From Campylobacterales bacterium (GTDB taxonomy: Bacteria; Campylobacterota; Campylobacteria; Campylobacterales; Sulfurimonadaceae): 5,578 bases of DNA. The translations under genes and the position numbers were made by a program. Where the stretch lies: assembly GCA_016937915.1 (NCBI GenBank), contig JAFGVR010000242.1:1-5578 (forward strand). Direction: 5' to 3'. The notes beneath the pieces are model-generated. The model was not told the DNA's origin. It searched no databases and worked only from the letters and a program-made list of their open reading frames with translations. Positions 1-5,578 of this stretch are shown in pieces (positions within the stretch are counted from its first letter, which is position 1; each line of letters begins with the position of its first letter).

Positions 1-939
1 AGTTTGTGAACTTTTTGCCAAAACTCTTGCATCGTTAAAAACTAAAATCTCATCTGCATCTGATAAAAATGATGAGTTATCCATAGAGATGCGACCAACT
101 AATTTATCGCCTTTTGGTGTGGTGTAGTTATCTGAAGAGATGCGTAAAAAACCATCTCCATAACCAAAATCATAATTGCTTATGGTTGCATCTTCTTTTA
201 GTGTATGGGTTCCCCCATATCCAACTTTAGACCCTTTTTTTAAAACCCTTTGGGAGTTTTTTTGAGCGTAAAGTGATAAAACTGGTTTTAACTCATCTTC
301 CCCATTTAACCCCAAACTCTCCATGCATCCATAAGCTGCGATGCCAACTCTAGCCATATCTTCGCTAAAAGATTCAGTTCTAAAAAGTGATGCTGAGTTT
401 GCAGAGTGAAATCTAAGCCCCATATCTTTACAGATCTCTTTTACTTTTTTGAAGTTCTCATTTTGCCAAAACCACTCACTCGATAGCTCATCTGCACTTC
501 TGTGATGGGTAAATACCGCTTCTAAGATAAGCCCTGCATCTTTTATGGCAACAATTGCTTCTAAAACCTCGTCCATAGCTACACCGTTTCTATGCATCCC
601 AGTGTCCACTTTTAGCTCAACCTTGCATCCATTTGGAAACTTTTTGATAGCTGCTATATCGTTTATGGTGTATCTCATTTTATCGTTTTGGTGTTTTGGA
701 AAGTCAGACAAAACAAGTATATAATCAAAATAATCCTGAACCATATCAGCTTCCACTTGGCATCTAACAACTGCTTTTGTTATGCCATACTCCCTTGCCA
801 TAGAAGAGACCTCTAAGATCCCATGACCATAGGCGTTATCTTTTAAAACTAAAGCTATCTTATCTTTTGATTTTGTCTGTTTTGAGATGATGTTTAGGTT
901 GTTAAAAAAATTGTTTTTATTTAGAGTTATGTAAGCCAC
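1..939 (-). CDS. alr: Alanine racemase (3' end cut by window edge)
   Basis: PLP-dependent cytoplasmic enzyme that interconverts L- and D-alanine and so supplies D-alanine for peptidoglycan. The 313 visible residues begin MAYITLNKNNF. The PLP-lysine motif VLKDNAYGHG gives Lys33 as the Schiff-base lysine. Next come VELKVDTGMHRNG, a fold-III barrel strand, and ARVGIAAYG, whose Arg197 should contact the PLP pyridine nitrogen. KVGYGG follows, with Tyr241 as the probable second catalytic base, then VGRISMDN (Met286) in the C-terminal beta domain. All key residues are present. The C-terminus lies beyond base 1; family members usually have about 330-380 residues, so a few tens are missing. The start is GTG at 937-939: an in-frame TAA at 958-960 leaves no other start, and GGAA at 947-950 is a Shine-Dalgarno site 7 nt upstream. 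It follows the AraC-type regulator by 35 bp on the same strand and may be co-transcribed with it. Residue roles are assigned by family analogy to Geobacillus Alr. Confidence 0.95.
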   Translation of the reverse strand, partial: MAYITLNKNNFFNNLNIISKQTKSKDKIALVLKDNAYGHGILEVSSMAREYGITKAVVRCQVEADMVQDYFDYILVLSDFPKHQNDKMRYTINDIAAIKKFPNGCKVELKVDTGMHRNGVAMDEVLEAIVAIKDAGLILEAVFTHHRSADELSSEWFWQNENFKKVKEICKDMGLRFHSANSASLFRTESFSEDMARVGIAAYGCMESLGLNGEDELKPVLSLYAQKNSQRVLKKGSKVGYGGTHTLKEDATISNYDFGYGDGFLRISSDNYTTPKGDKLVGRISMDNSSFLSDADEILVFNDARVLAKSSQT

Positions 940-946
940 GATAAAG

Positions 947-950
947 TTCC
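947..950 (-). promoter_or_regulatory. Ribosome binding site of alr (supports GTG start)
   Basis: On the minus strand GGAA lies 7 nt before the GTG at 937-939. With the in-frame stop TAA at 958-960, it fixes a GTG initiation codon for alanine racemase. Confidence 0.6.
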
Positions 951-968
951 AGTAAAGTTATTGGCGGA

Positions 969-976
969 AGTATATC
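969..976 (-). promoter_or_regulatory. Possible extended -10 promoter for alr
   Basis: The minus strand reads TTTTGATATACT across the last codons and stop of the regulator gene. TATACT (969-974) matches the -10 consensus at 5 of 6 bases, and TG one base upstream makes an extended -10. A T-run before TG is typical of Campylobacterota sigma-70 promoters, which lack a conserved -35 box. Transcription would start near 962, giving a leader of about 23 nt that includes the GGAA site. This would let alr be expressed apart from the upstream regulator. It is a pattern match only, and the background is AT-rich. Confidence 0.35.
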
Positions 977-1850
977 AAAACTTTACAGATAGATAATAAC
1001 TTATATCAAAGCTGTTATCATCCATCAGATAGTTGTTTTTGTTATAAACTATAAACGATGGTTTTGTGGTTGTTTCATACTCACTCCCAACCAGCCAATC
1101 GTGATAAACCCAGTTGATAAATCTAAAAAGATCCTCACCACTCCCCTTTAGATCAAACTTCGCATATACACCATCGGATATATTAAATTTTGGAACCCTT
1201 TTACTTAATATCTCCTGTGCTTCATTGGTGATAAGACATGCTATGTATTGACAATCATTTAATGGGGTGATAGTTGGATTATCATGCAAAAGTGCTACCA
1301 TCTTGTAATTTTTTATGTCGTTATTTAATATGAGTGTATAGAGTTTTTGCCAAGTCTCTTTTACATTTTTTATATACCCATTGTTTCTGATATAGTAACT
1401 TTTTTGTGTCTCCATATTTACTATGCTAACATTTAGTTTTGAAAAATCTATCTGCGATTTTATAGAGATGTTTGAAGCTTTTAGTATCGAATTTGAGTAC
1501 TCTATGTATCCCCCATTTCGCCACTCTTTTGGAGCTATATCAAACTTTGTCCTAAAAGCTTTTATAAACGATGAGTGGGAGGAGTAGCCACACAAAGATG
1601 CTATCTCTGAGATGGTTGAATACTTATTAGTCAAAAGGAGAGTTGCCGCTTTTTGAAGTCTAATCGATTTGATGCTCTCATATATATTTCTACCAAATAT
1701 AGTTTTAAAAACTTTGTGCATATAAAACTTACTGATGCCAAGCTCATAACTAAGCTCATCCATATCTATATTTATATCTATATGGGTGTAGATGTAGTAC
1801 ATGATGGAGTTTGCTATTTTGTTGTGTTTTAGGAGTGTCTCTTTATTCAT
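975..1850 (-). CDS. AraC-family transcriptional regulator with GyrI-like effector domain
   Basis: Probable DNA-binding regulator of 291 residues in the Rob/SoxS/MarA-like arrangement: an N-terminal AraC DNA-binding domain and a C-terminal GyrI-like small-molecule domain. The first helix-turn-helix is at about residues 29-52 (DELSYELGISKFYMHKVFK). The second is at about 79-101 (TISEIASLCGYSSHSSFIKAF) and runs into the family signature FRTKFDIAPKEWR. Residues about 140-291 fit the GyrI-like fold: a strand ending in YYIRNNGYI, a central DGVYAKFDLKG, and PSFIVYNKN near the end. The ligand cannot be read from the sequence. I chose ATG at 1848-1850 (MNKETLLKHNK); the frame stays open to a TTG at 1884-1886, but that would add 12 hydrophobic residues and overlap the likely -10 box. 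The chosen ATG has no clear Shine-Dalgarno site. The gene is divergent from the biotin carboxylase gene and directly upstream of alr, so both and itself are candidate targets. That is inference. Confidence 0.9.
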   Translation of the reverse strand: MNKETLLKHNKIANSIMYYIYTHIDINIDMDELSYELGISKFYMHKVFKTIFGRNIYESIKSIRLQKAATLLLTNKYSTISEIASLCGYSSHSSFIKAFRTKFDIAPKEWRNGGYIEYSNSILKASNISIKSQIDFSKLNVSIVNMETQKSYYIRNNGYIKNVKETWQKLYTLILNNDIKNYKMVALLHDNPTITPLNDCQYIACLITNEAQEILSKRVPKFNISDGVYAKFDLKGSGEDLFRFINWVYHDWLVGSEYETTTKPSFIVYNKNNYLMDDNSFDISYYLSVKF

Positions 1851-1870
1851 GAGAGATTGTACCAAAATGG

Positions 1871-1876
1871 AGTATA
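1871..1876 (-). promoter_or_regulatory. Candidate -10 box of the AraC-type regulator gene
   Basis: The minus strand reads TATTTTTATACTCC here. TATACT matches the -10 consensus at 5 of 6 bases and is preceded by T-rich sequence (CTATTTTTGCTATTTTT), as in Campylobacterota promoters. No -35 box sits at proper spacing; TTGTCT upstream has only a 14-bp spacer. The start site would be near 1864, a short leader of about 14 nt before the ATG at 1850. This supports the ATG over the upstream TTG. Confidence 0.35.
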
Positions 1877-1930
1877 AAAATAGCAAAAATAGACAATTTT
1901 ATAACTATTTTTAAACAAATAAACTCACAA

Positions 1931-1963
1931 AATAGATAAAGAAAATATGTGTACTAATCTATT
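1931..1963. repeat. Spaced inverted repeat AATAGAT-n19-ATCTATT
   Basis: AATAGAT (1931-1937) is repeated in inverted orientation as ATCTATT (1957-1963), with 19 bases between. The half-site spacing is 26 bp, about two and a half helical turns. It lies 38 bp upstream of the carboxylase start codon and could be an operator for the adjacent AraC-type regulator. A 7-bp repeat in such AT-rich DNA could also be chance. Confidence 0.25.
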
Positions 1964-2000
1964 AAAATTTCACCACTAATTTTAAAAATGAGATTCAAAG

Positions 2001-3470
2001 ATGAAAAAAATATCAAAAATACTTATAGCTAACCGCGGAGAGATAGCTCTTAGAATCATAAGAGCTTGCAAGGAGCTTGGTATAAAATCGGTGGTTATAT
2101 TTTCTGAAGCTGATGTGAATGGCGTATGGGTAACTAGAGCTGATGAGTGCTACCCTATAGTTGGAAACCCAATAGATGCATATCTAAAATATGAAAAAAT
2201 CATAGCAATAGCTAAAAAAACAAAATGTGATGCCATCCACCCTGGGTATGGGTTTTTATCTGAAAACGCTGATTTTGCAAGAGCATGTGAAGAGAGTGGT
2301 CTGATTTTCATAGGTCCAAAACCTTCACACATAGAACTTTTTGGTGATAAGATAGCATCTAAAGTAGCTATGAAAAAGGTGGGAGTTCCTGTAATTGAGG
2401 GGACTGCTGAGCCAATAACTGATAGATACAAGGGTGAAAAGATAGCATCTGAGATAGGTTTTCCTGTAATCATAAAAGCGGCTTTTGGCGGAGGAGGTCG
2501 TGGTATGAGAATAGTGTATGAGGCTGAGAACTTCTCTAGTTTGTTTGATTCTGCTGTAAATGAAGCGGTAAAATATTTTGGAAAAGGGGATGTATTTATA
2601 GAAAAATATGTCCAAAACCCTAGACACATAGAGGTTCAGATAGTAGCAGACTCTCATGGCAATGTGGTACACCTTGGTGAGAGGGACTGCTCCATCCAGC
2701 GTCGTCACCAAAAAGTGATAGAGATAGCTCCATCGCCTAGACTAAACCCTGCGACTAGAGAAAAACTTTTAGATATATCTGTAGATGCTATGAAAAAACT
2801 AGGTTATGAGAGTGTTGGAACAGTTGAGTTTTTAGTAGATGAGAGTGATAATATATACTTCATAGAGATGAACACAAGGGTTCAAGTAGAACACCCAGTA
2901 ACAGAGATGATAAGTGGCATCGACATAATCCAGAGGATGATAGAGATAGCTTCAGGAGATAAACTAAGATACACTCAAGAACAGATAAGTTTTAGAGGAT
3001 ACGCGATAGAGTTTAGGATAAACTCCGAAGATGCTCAAAAAAACTTCATGCCAACTGCTGGAGTGGTTAAAAAATACCTAACCCCAGGAGGCCCAGGGGT
3101 TAGACTTGATAAAAGCCTATATAGTGGGTATGAGCTTCCAACATGTTATGACTCGATGCTAGGCAAACTGATAGTTTACTCACTTGATTGGGATGGGGCT
3201 GTTAAAAAAGCAAAAAGAGCTTTAGATGAGTTTTATATAGAGGGGTTTGCTACAAACATACCACTTCACAGAGAGATAGTAAGAGATGGTGAGTTTAAAG
3301 ATGGGAAGTTTGACACAAGCTACCTTGATGCAAATCTTCAAAAATTTAACCTCGAAGCTGAGATACACATAGCAAACGAAGAGGAGAAGATGCAAAAACT
3401 CTCAGAGATGGTTAAAAATATAAAAGAAAACAAGCTTGTGAAGTTGGAGAACTGTTTTACGCTATATTAA
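2001..3470 (+). CDS. pycA: Biotin carboxylase subunit, probably pyruvate carboxylase subunit A (AccC-like)
   Basis: ATP-dependent carboxylation of biotin on a separate carrier protein; a partner subunit then passes CO2 to pyruvate, making oxaloacetate. The 489 residues have the three biotin carboxylase domains: N-terminal preATP-grasp (ILIANRGEIALRIIRACKELG, 7-27; HPGYGFLSEN, 80-89), ATP-grasp (about 115-330) and C-terminal (about 336-445). Expected active-site residues, by analogy to E. coli AccC, are present: Lys117, Lys159, glycine-rich loop 163-168, Glu201-Lys202, His209, Lys238, Glu276, Glu289, Asn291, Arg293, Glu297 and Arg339. No biotinyl domain is attached. AccC is usually about 445-455 residues; the longer C-terminal tail here matches PycA of two-subunit pyruvate carboxylases, such as Campylobacter Cj1037c. 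Databases often name such proteins acetyl-CoA carboxylase biotin carboxylase or subunit A; a 2-oxoglutarate carboxylase subunit is also possible. The partner is not in this window. ATG at 2001 is preceded by a weak GAGA site and by an in-frame TGA at 1989-1991. Confidence 0.9.
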   Translation: MKKISKILIANRGEIALRIIRACKELGIKSVVIFSEADVNGVWVTRADECYPIVGNPIDAYLKYEKIIAIAKKTKCDAIHPGYGFLSENADFARACEESGLIFIGPKPSHIELFGDKIASKVAMKKVGVPVIEGTAEPITDRYKGEKIASEIGFPVIIKAAFGGGGRGMRIVYEAENFSSLFDSAVNEAVKYFGKGDVFIEKYVQNPRHIEVQIVADSHGNVVHLGERDCSIQRRHQKVIEIAPSPRLNPATREKLLDISVDAMKKLGYESVGTVEFLVDESDNIYFIEMNTRVQVEHPVTEMISGIDIIQRMIEIASGDKLRYTQEQISFRGYAIEFRINSEDAQKNFMPTAGVVKKYLTPGGPGVRLDKSLYSGYELPTCYDSMLGKLIVYSLDWDGAVKKAKRALDEFYIEGFATNIPLHREIVRDGEFKDGKFDTSYLDANLQKFNLEAEIHIANEEEKMQKLSEMVKNIKENKLVKLENCFTLY

Positions 3471-3527
3471 AAAAAAGATTGGATTATATTCAAAAATATA
3501 AATCAAAAACCACACATTACCTTCCTT

Positions 3528-3549
3528 ATTCCCACAATCTTGTGGGAAT
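3528..3549. repeat. REP-like palindrome 1 (GTGGGAATG type)
   Basis: ATTCCCACAA (3528-3537) pairs perfectly with TTGTGGGAAT (3540-3549) around a 2-nt centre; in RNA the loop would open to about 4-6 nt. The plus-strand 3' side reads GTGGGAATG. It shares its TTCCCAC/GTGGGAA core with the palindrome at 3582-3602. On the plus strand it could also act as a transcript-end stabiliser for the biotin carboxylase gene, but no U-tract follows. Confidence 0.6.
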
Positions 3550-3581
3550 GCGTACGAAAATAAAAAAACAAAAACTATCCA

Positions 3582-3602
3582 TTCCCACGAAAATCGTGGG
3601 AA
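3582..3602. repeat. REP-like palindrome 2, inverted relative to the first; abuts the fic stop codon
   Basis: TTCCCACGA (3582-3590) pairs perfectly with TCGTGGGAA (3594-3602) around an AAA loop. On the minus strand its 3' side reads GTGGGAATG, the same tail as palindrome 1 on the plus strand, so the two units face each other. The stem begins directly after the TAG stop of fic (3603-3605). Downstream on the minus strand TTTTTGTTTTTTT starts about 8 nt after the stem. That is too far for a standard terminator, but it may still help end fic transcripts. Confidence 0.6.
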
Positions 3603-4742
3603 CTAGTGAGATATATGATTGATGGTATATCTAGTCCCTCTTCCTATTGTACCCTCAACTTTTTTGATACACCCCTTTGCCAATAAATCTGAAATATCTC
3701 TTGAAGCATTAGTTTGGGCAGTATTAGCGATTTTTACATATTTAGCTTTTGTAAGATCACCTTGAAAGTTTTCACTTCCAATATCAAGGAGTCGATTGAG
3801 TACTTTTATCTGTCTTGCATTTAGTTCATCTTCCCTATGAGCGTCCCAAAACTTTGTTTTTTCTACGATGTAGTTAAGTTGCTTCTGTGCATCTAATAGT
3901 GCATGGTGCAAGGTTTTAAAAAACCACTCCATCCAGTAAGTAATATCTAGTGGTTCATCTTTAGCAAATCTTCCAGTTGTTTTATCAAGTGCTTCATAGT
4001 AACCTTTTCTATCTTCGTAGATACTCTTTGACATGGTATAGATTTTTGAAAATGAGAAGTGTTCAAACTTTGAGAGTACTCTATCTGTTAATGCTCTTGT
4101 GATTCTTCCATTTCCATCATCAAAAGGATGGATGATTACAAACCAAAGATGCGTAATAGCTGCTTTTTCTAGTGTAGTGGGAGTGTCATTGAACCATTTG
4201 ATAAAACTATTCATTTCCTCTTTGAGAATATCAAAAGGCGGTGCTTCATAGTGAATCTTTTCTCTACCATAATCACCTGATACTACTTGCATAGCACCTT
4301 CACCTCTGAACTGGGCTACTTTTATTTTTGAAAAGCCACTGTAGCCTTTTTCAAACATTGCATGATGCCACCCAAAGAGTTTATCTAGAGTTAAATCTTT
4401 ATCATAGTTTGAATTCGCATCGATAAGGATATCTACATAATTATCCTCTTTTTTTATAGCTTTATAGTGTTGCTGTGATTCTAAGCCCAACTTTTTCTTA
4501 ATAGATGAACGAACACTTTGGCGATTGAGTATCTCACCCTCTATCTCACAACTTGCTATGATCTCTTCTTCTAAAGCCTTTGCTATTGAGTATTTTGAGC
4601 TTTCTTTATCCATCAAAAGCATAAAGGATTTTAGTTTGCCTTGCTCATAAGCGATCTCTCTTAATAGTGGTTCTAGTTTTTCTTTATCGTACTTAAAATT
4701 GGGATACTCATCGTATTCCCATATCCATTTTTGTTTTTTCAT
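3603..4742 (-). CDS. Fic family protein (class II, self-inhibited) with C-terminal winged helix
   Basis: Probable cytoplasmic protein AMP-transferase (adenylyltransferase) of 379 residues; the target is unknown. The N-terminus has the Trp-rich start WIWEYDEYPNFKYD of the DUF4172-type domain often fused to Fic. The inhibitory motif S/TxxxE(G/N) is SCEIEG at residues 64-69, with Glu68 as the inhibitory glutamate. The Fic core carries the intact motif HPFDDGNGRITR (205-216): catalytic His205, metal-binding Asp209, anion-hole glycines and Arg216, expected to pair with Glu68. The likely substrate-positioning flap is near 148-166. The C-terminal 75 residues (LNARQIKVLNRLLDIG... and TNASRDISDLLAKGCIKKVEG) form a winged helix, suggesting DNA binding or autoregulation. 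ATG at 4740-4742 is fixed by an in-frame TAA two codons upstream and lacks a Shine-Dalgarno site. It follows cheR by 75 bp on the same strand but has no evident functional link to it. No separate antitoxin gene is visible, consistent with built-in inhibition. Confidence 0.93.
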   Translation of the reverse strand: MKKQKWIWEYDEYPNFKYDKEKLEPLLREIAYEQGKLKSFMLLMDKESSKYSIAKALEEEIIASCEIEGEILNRQSVRSSIKKKLGLESQQHYKAIKKEDNYVDILIDANSNYDKDLTLDKLFGWHHAMFEKGYSGFSKIKVAQFRGEGAMQVVSGDYGREKIHYEAPPFDILKEEMNSFIKWFNDTPTTLEKAAITHLWFVIIHPFDDGNGRITRALTDRVLSKFEHFSFSKIYTMSKSIYEDRKGYYEALDKTTGRFAKDEPLDITYWMEWFFKTLHHALLDAQKQLNYIVEKTKFWDAHREDELNARQIKVLNRLLDIGSENFQGDLTKAKYVKIANTAQTNASRDISDLLAKGCIKKVEGTIGRGTRYTINHISH

Positions 4743-4748
4743 CGGTTA

Positions 4749-4777
4749 AGTTTATCTAAAGTGGAGTGAAAAATCAA
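4749..4777 (-). promoter_or_regulatory. Possible fic promoter, predicted leaderless
   Basis: On the minus strand TTGATT (4772-4777) and TAAACT (4749-4754) lie 17 bp apart, each matching its consensus box at 4 of 6 bases. Start of transcription would fall at or within a base or two of the fic ATG (4742). This fits the missing Shine-Dalgarno site. The -35 box sits in the centre of the palindrome at 4762-4790. The match is weak and may be chance. Confidence 0.25.
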
Positions 4778-4790
4778 GTTTTTCACTCCA
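4762..4790. repeat. Perfect 12-bp inverted repeat upstream of fic
   Basis: TGGAGTGAAAAA (4762-4773) and TTTTTCACTCCA (4779-4790) pair without mismatch around the 5-nt loop TCAAG. It lies between the cheR stop codon and the fic start, 19 bp before the fic ATG. As RNA it is a strong hairpin, but no U-tract follows on either strand, so it is not a standard terminator for cheR. As DNA it looks like an operator for a dimeric repressor, possibly the Fic protein through its own winged helix. Confidence 0.6.
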
Positions 4791-4817
4791 TAAAATAGTA
4801 TGTAAAATATTGCATCA

Positions 4818-5578
4818 TCAATACAAATCAGCATGACCAAAAAACACCCCATGCTCATCTGTTTTTCTCATAGATTCTAAAATCTCTTTTGCTTTTAGTT
4901 TTGTCTCTTTATCAAAATATATAAGCATATTTCTTGAAAAAACAAAATCAAACTTACCTAAGTTTTTAAAAGAGTTATCAAAGATGTTTTCAATTCTAAA
5001 TGAGACAAGAGATTTTACACTCTCATTAATGATATACTTATTACCATCTTTTGTAAAATATTTATTTAAAATGCTCTGTGATAGGTTTCTTATATTTCTC
5101 TCACCATAAGTGGCGATTTTTGCTTTTTTTATCGCATCTGCGTTTATATCTATCCCAACTATACTAAACTTTTTAGACGATACACCAGCTTCAAGCAAAG
5201 CTATTGCTATGGAGTAAGGCTCTTCCCCTGTAGATGATGGTGCACATAAGATGCTAACATCAAAATCACTTTTTTTTACAAGCTCCACCAAACTCTCTAT
5301 CTGCTTAAATTCTCTGTAAAAAAAAGTCTCATTGGTAGTTAAAGTATCTATAAGCTCTTGTTTTAAATTTATATTACGGTCTAGCTCATCTAAAAGCTTT
5401 ACAAAAGAGCTTATCCCGTTTTGTCTGCAAAAAAAGGCAACTTTATTTTGTAAGATGCTATATTGCCTCTCATAAGTGATGATTCCTGTCTCTTTTTGAA
5501 AGTACTCAGCGACTAGTGCAACATCATCAAACTCCTCAACCTTTTGGGAGACCACTTCAACAATTTCCTCTTTTTTAC
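4818..5578 (-). CDS. cheR: CheR chemotaxis protein methyltransferase (5' end may lie beyond the window)
   Basis: SAM-dependent methyltransferase that methyl-esterifies glutamates of chemoreceptors (MCPs), working against CheB in chemotactic adaptation. Numbering from an internal GTG at 5553-5555: an N-terminal helical CheR domain (about 5-70), the linker motif TLTTNETFFYRE (71-82), and the SAM-binding motif I region ILCAPSSTGEEPYSIAIAL (102-120). Then come acidic motif II VGIDINADAIKKAK (133-146) and FVFSRNMLIYFD (204-215), the CheR version of motif IV. It ends in VFFGHADLY, where family members carry GHAE/GHSE and usually continue about 10-25 residues, so the C-terminus is short. The frame stays open upstream of the GTG to the window edge (KKEEIVEVVSQKVEEF), so the true start may be outside. 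GAGG lies about 11 nt before the GTG, a slightly long spacing for a ribosome site. The next gene on this strand is fic, 75 bp downstream. cheB often neighbours cheR in this phylum but would be off the right edge. Confidence 0.92.
   Translation of the reverse strand, partial: KKEEIVEVVSQKVEEFDDVALVAEYFQKETGIITYERQYSILQNKVAFFCRQNGISSFVKLLDELDRNINLKQELIDTLTTNETFFYREFKQIESLVELVKKSDFDVSILCAPSSTGEEPYSIAIALLEAGVSSKKFSIVGIDINADAIKKAKIATYGERNIRNLSQSILNKYFTKDGNKYIINESVKSLVSFRIENIFDNSFKNLGKFDFVFSRNMLIYFDKETKLKAKEILESMRKTDEHGVFFGHADLY

Larger units (their letters stand above)
1851..2000. other. Divergent intergenic region between regulator and carboxylase genes
   Basis: This 150-bp, very AT-rich stretch must hold promoters for both flanking genes. 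It contains the candidate -10 box of the regulator and an inverted repeat at 1931-1963. No convincing plus-strand promoter stands out: TAATCT (1955-1960) and TATAAC (in the 1890s) are weak -10 candidates. No ORF or RNA gene is visible. Confidence 0.6.
3471..3602. other. Convergent intergenic region with paired palindromes
   Basis: This region lies between the stop codons of the biotin carboxylase (plus) and fic (minus) genes. It has a weak all-AT hairpin (TTATATT, 3484-3490, with AATATAA, 3495-3501) and two strong GC-containing palindromes at 3528-3549 and 3582-3602, listed separately. No stem is followed at once by a T-run in either direction, so no classical intrinsic terminator can be named. 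No ORF is seen. Confidence 0.6.

Noticed and set aside
1851..1886. Longer form of the AraC-type regulator starting at TTG 1884-1886.
   Set aside because: It adds 12 residues with no family match, uses a rare start, and overlaps the best -10 box. The ATG at 1848-1850 gives a normal N-terminus.
2150..2711. Two minus-strand open frames of 159 and 128 codons inside the biotin carboxylase gene.
   Set aside because: They lie wholly antisense to a clearly conserved gene, show no domain or motif, and their residues follow from the codon pattern of the real gene.
3484..3501. Hairpin TTATATT/AATATAA after the carboxylase stop codon as an intrinsic terminator.
   Set aside because: The stem is all A-T and no T-run follows on the plus strand; such repeats are common by chance in this AT-rich DNA.
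3528..3602. The two similar palindromes as the start of a CRISPR array.
   Set aside because: There are only two units, they are self-palindromic, face opposite ways and differ in the tip. No spacer-repeat periodicity follows.
3603..4790. Fic as the toxin of a two-gene FicT/FicA toxin-antitoxin system.
   Set aside because: The inhibitory SCEIEG motif is inside the Fic protein itself, and no small antitoxin ORF lies in the 75-bp gap upstream or the 132-bp gap downstream.
4762..4790. The 12-bp palindrome as a rho-independent terminator of cheR.
   Set aside because: The five T residues belong to the inner stem beside the loop; after the stem the minus strand reads CTTTAGATAAAC, not a U-tract.

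Overview
This AT-rich window comes from a member of the Campylobacterota (Epsilonproteobacteria), probably a free-living Sulfurimonas- or Arcobacter-like lineage. I base this on heavy use of ATA, AGA and TTA codons, on a stand-alone biotin carboxylase subunit of about 490 residues (the two-subunit pyruvate carboxylase type known from Campylobacter), and on a CheR chemotaxis methyltransferase. The species call is inference.

Layout, left to right. Bases 1-939 (minus) hold an alanine racemase that runs off the left edge. Bases 975-1850 (minus) hold an AraC-family regulator with a C-terminal GyrI-like effector domain; it lies 35 bp upstream of alr on the same strand. A 150-bp divergent intergenic region (1851-2000) separates it from the biotin carboxylase gene at 2001-3470 (plus). 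Bases 3471-3602 are a convergent intergenic region with two closely related palindromes in opposite orientation. Bases 3603-4742 (minus) hold a self-inhibited (class II) Fic protein with a C-terminal winged helix. Its promoter region contains a perfect 12-bp inverted repeat (4762-4790). Bases 4818-5578 (minus) hold cheR, open at the right edge.

The genes do not form one pathway. Alanine racemase supplies D-alanine for peptidoglycan. The biotin carboxylase serves anaplerotic carboxylation of pyruvate or, less likely, acetyl-CoA. CheR methylates chemoreceptors. The AraC-type regulator is placed to control alr, itself and possibly the divergent carboxylase gene. The Fic protein is probably an AMP-transferase of unknown target and looks like an accessory gene inserted between cheR and the carboxylase gene.

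I found no CRISPR array, tRNA, rRNA, transposase or clear new multi-gene system. The most interesting signals are non-coding: the REP-like palindrome pair at 3528-3602, and the palindrome overlapping a possible leaderless fic promoter at 4742-4790. No gene-free stretch exceeds 300 bases.
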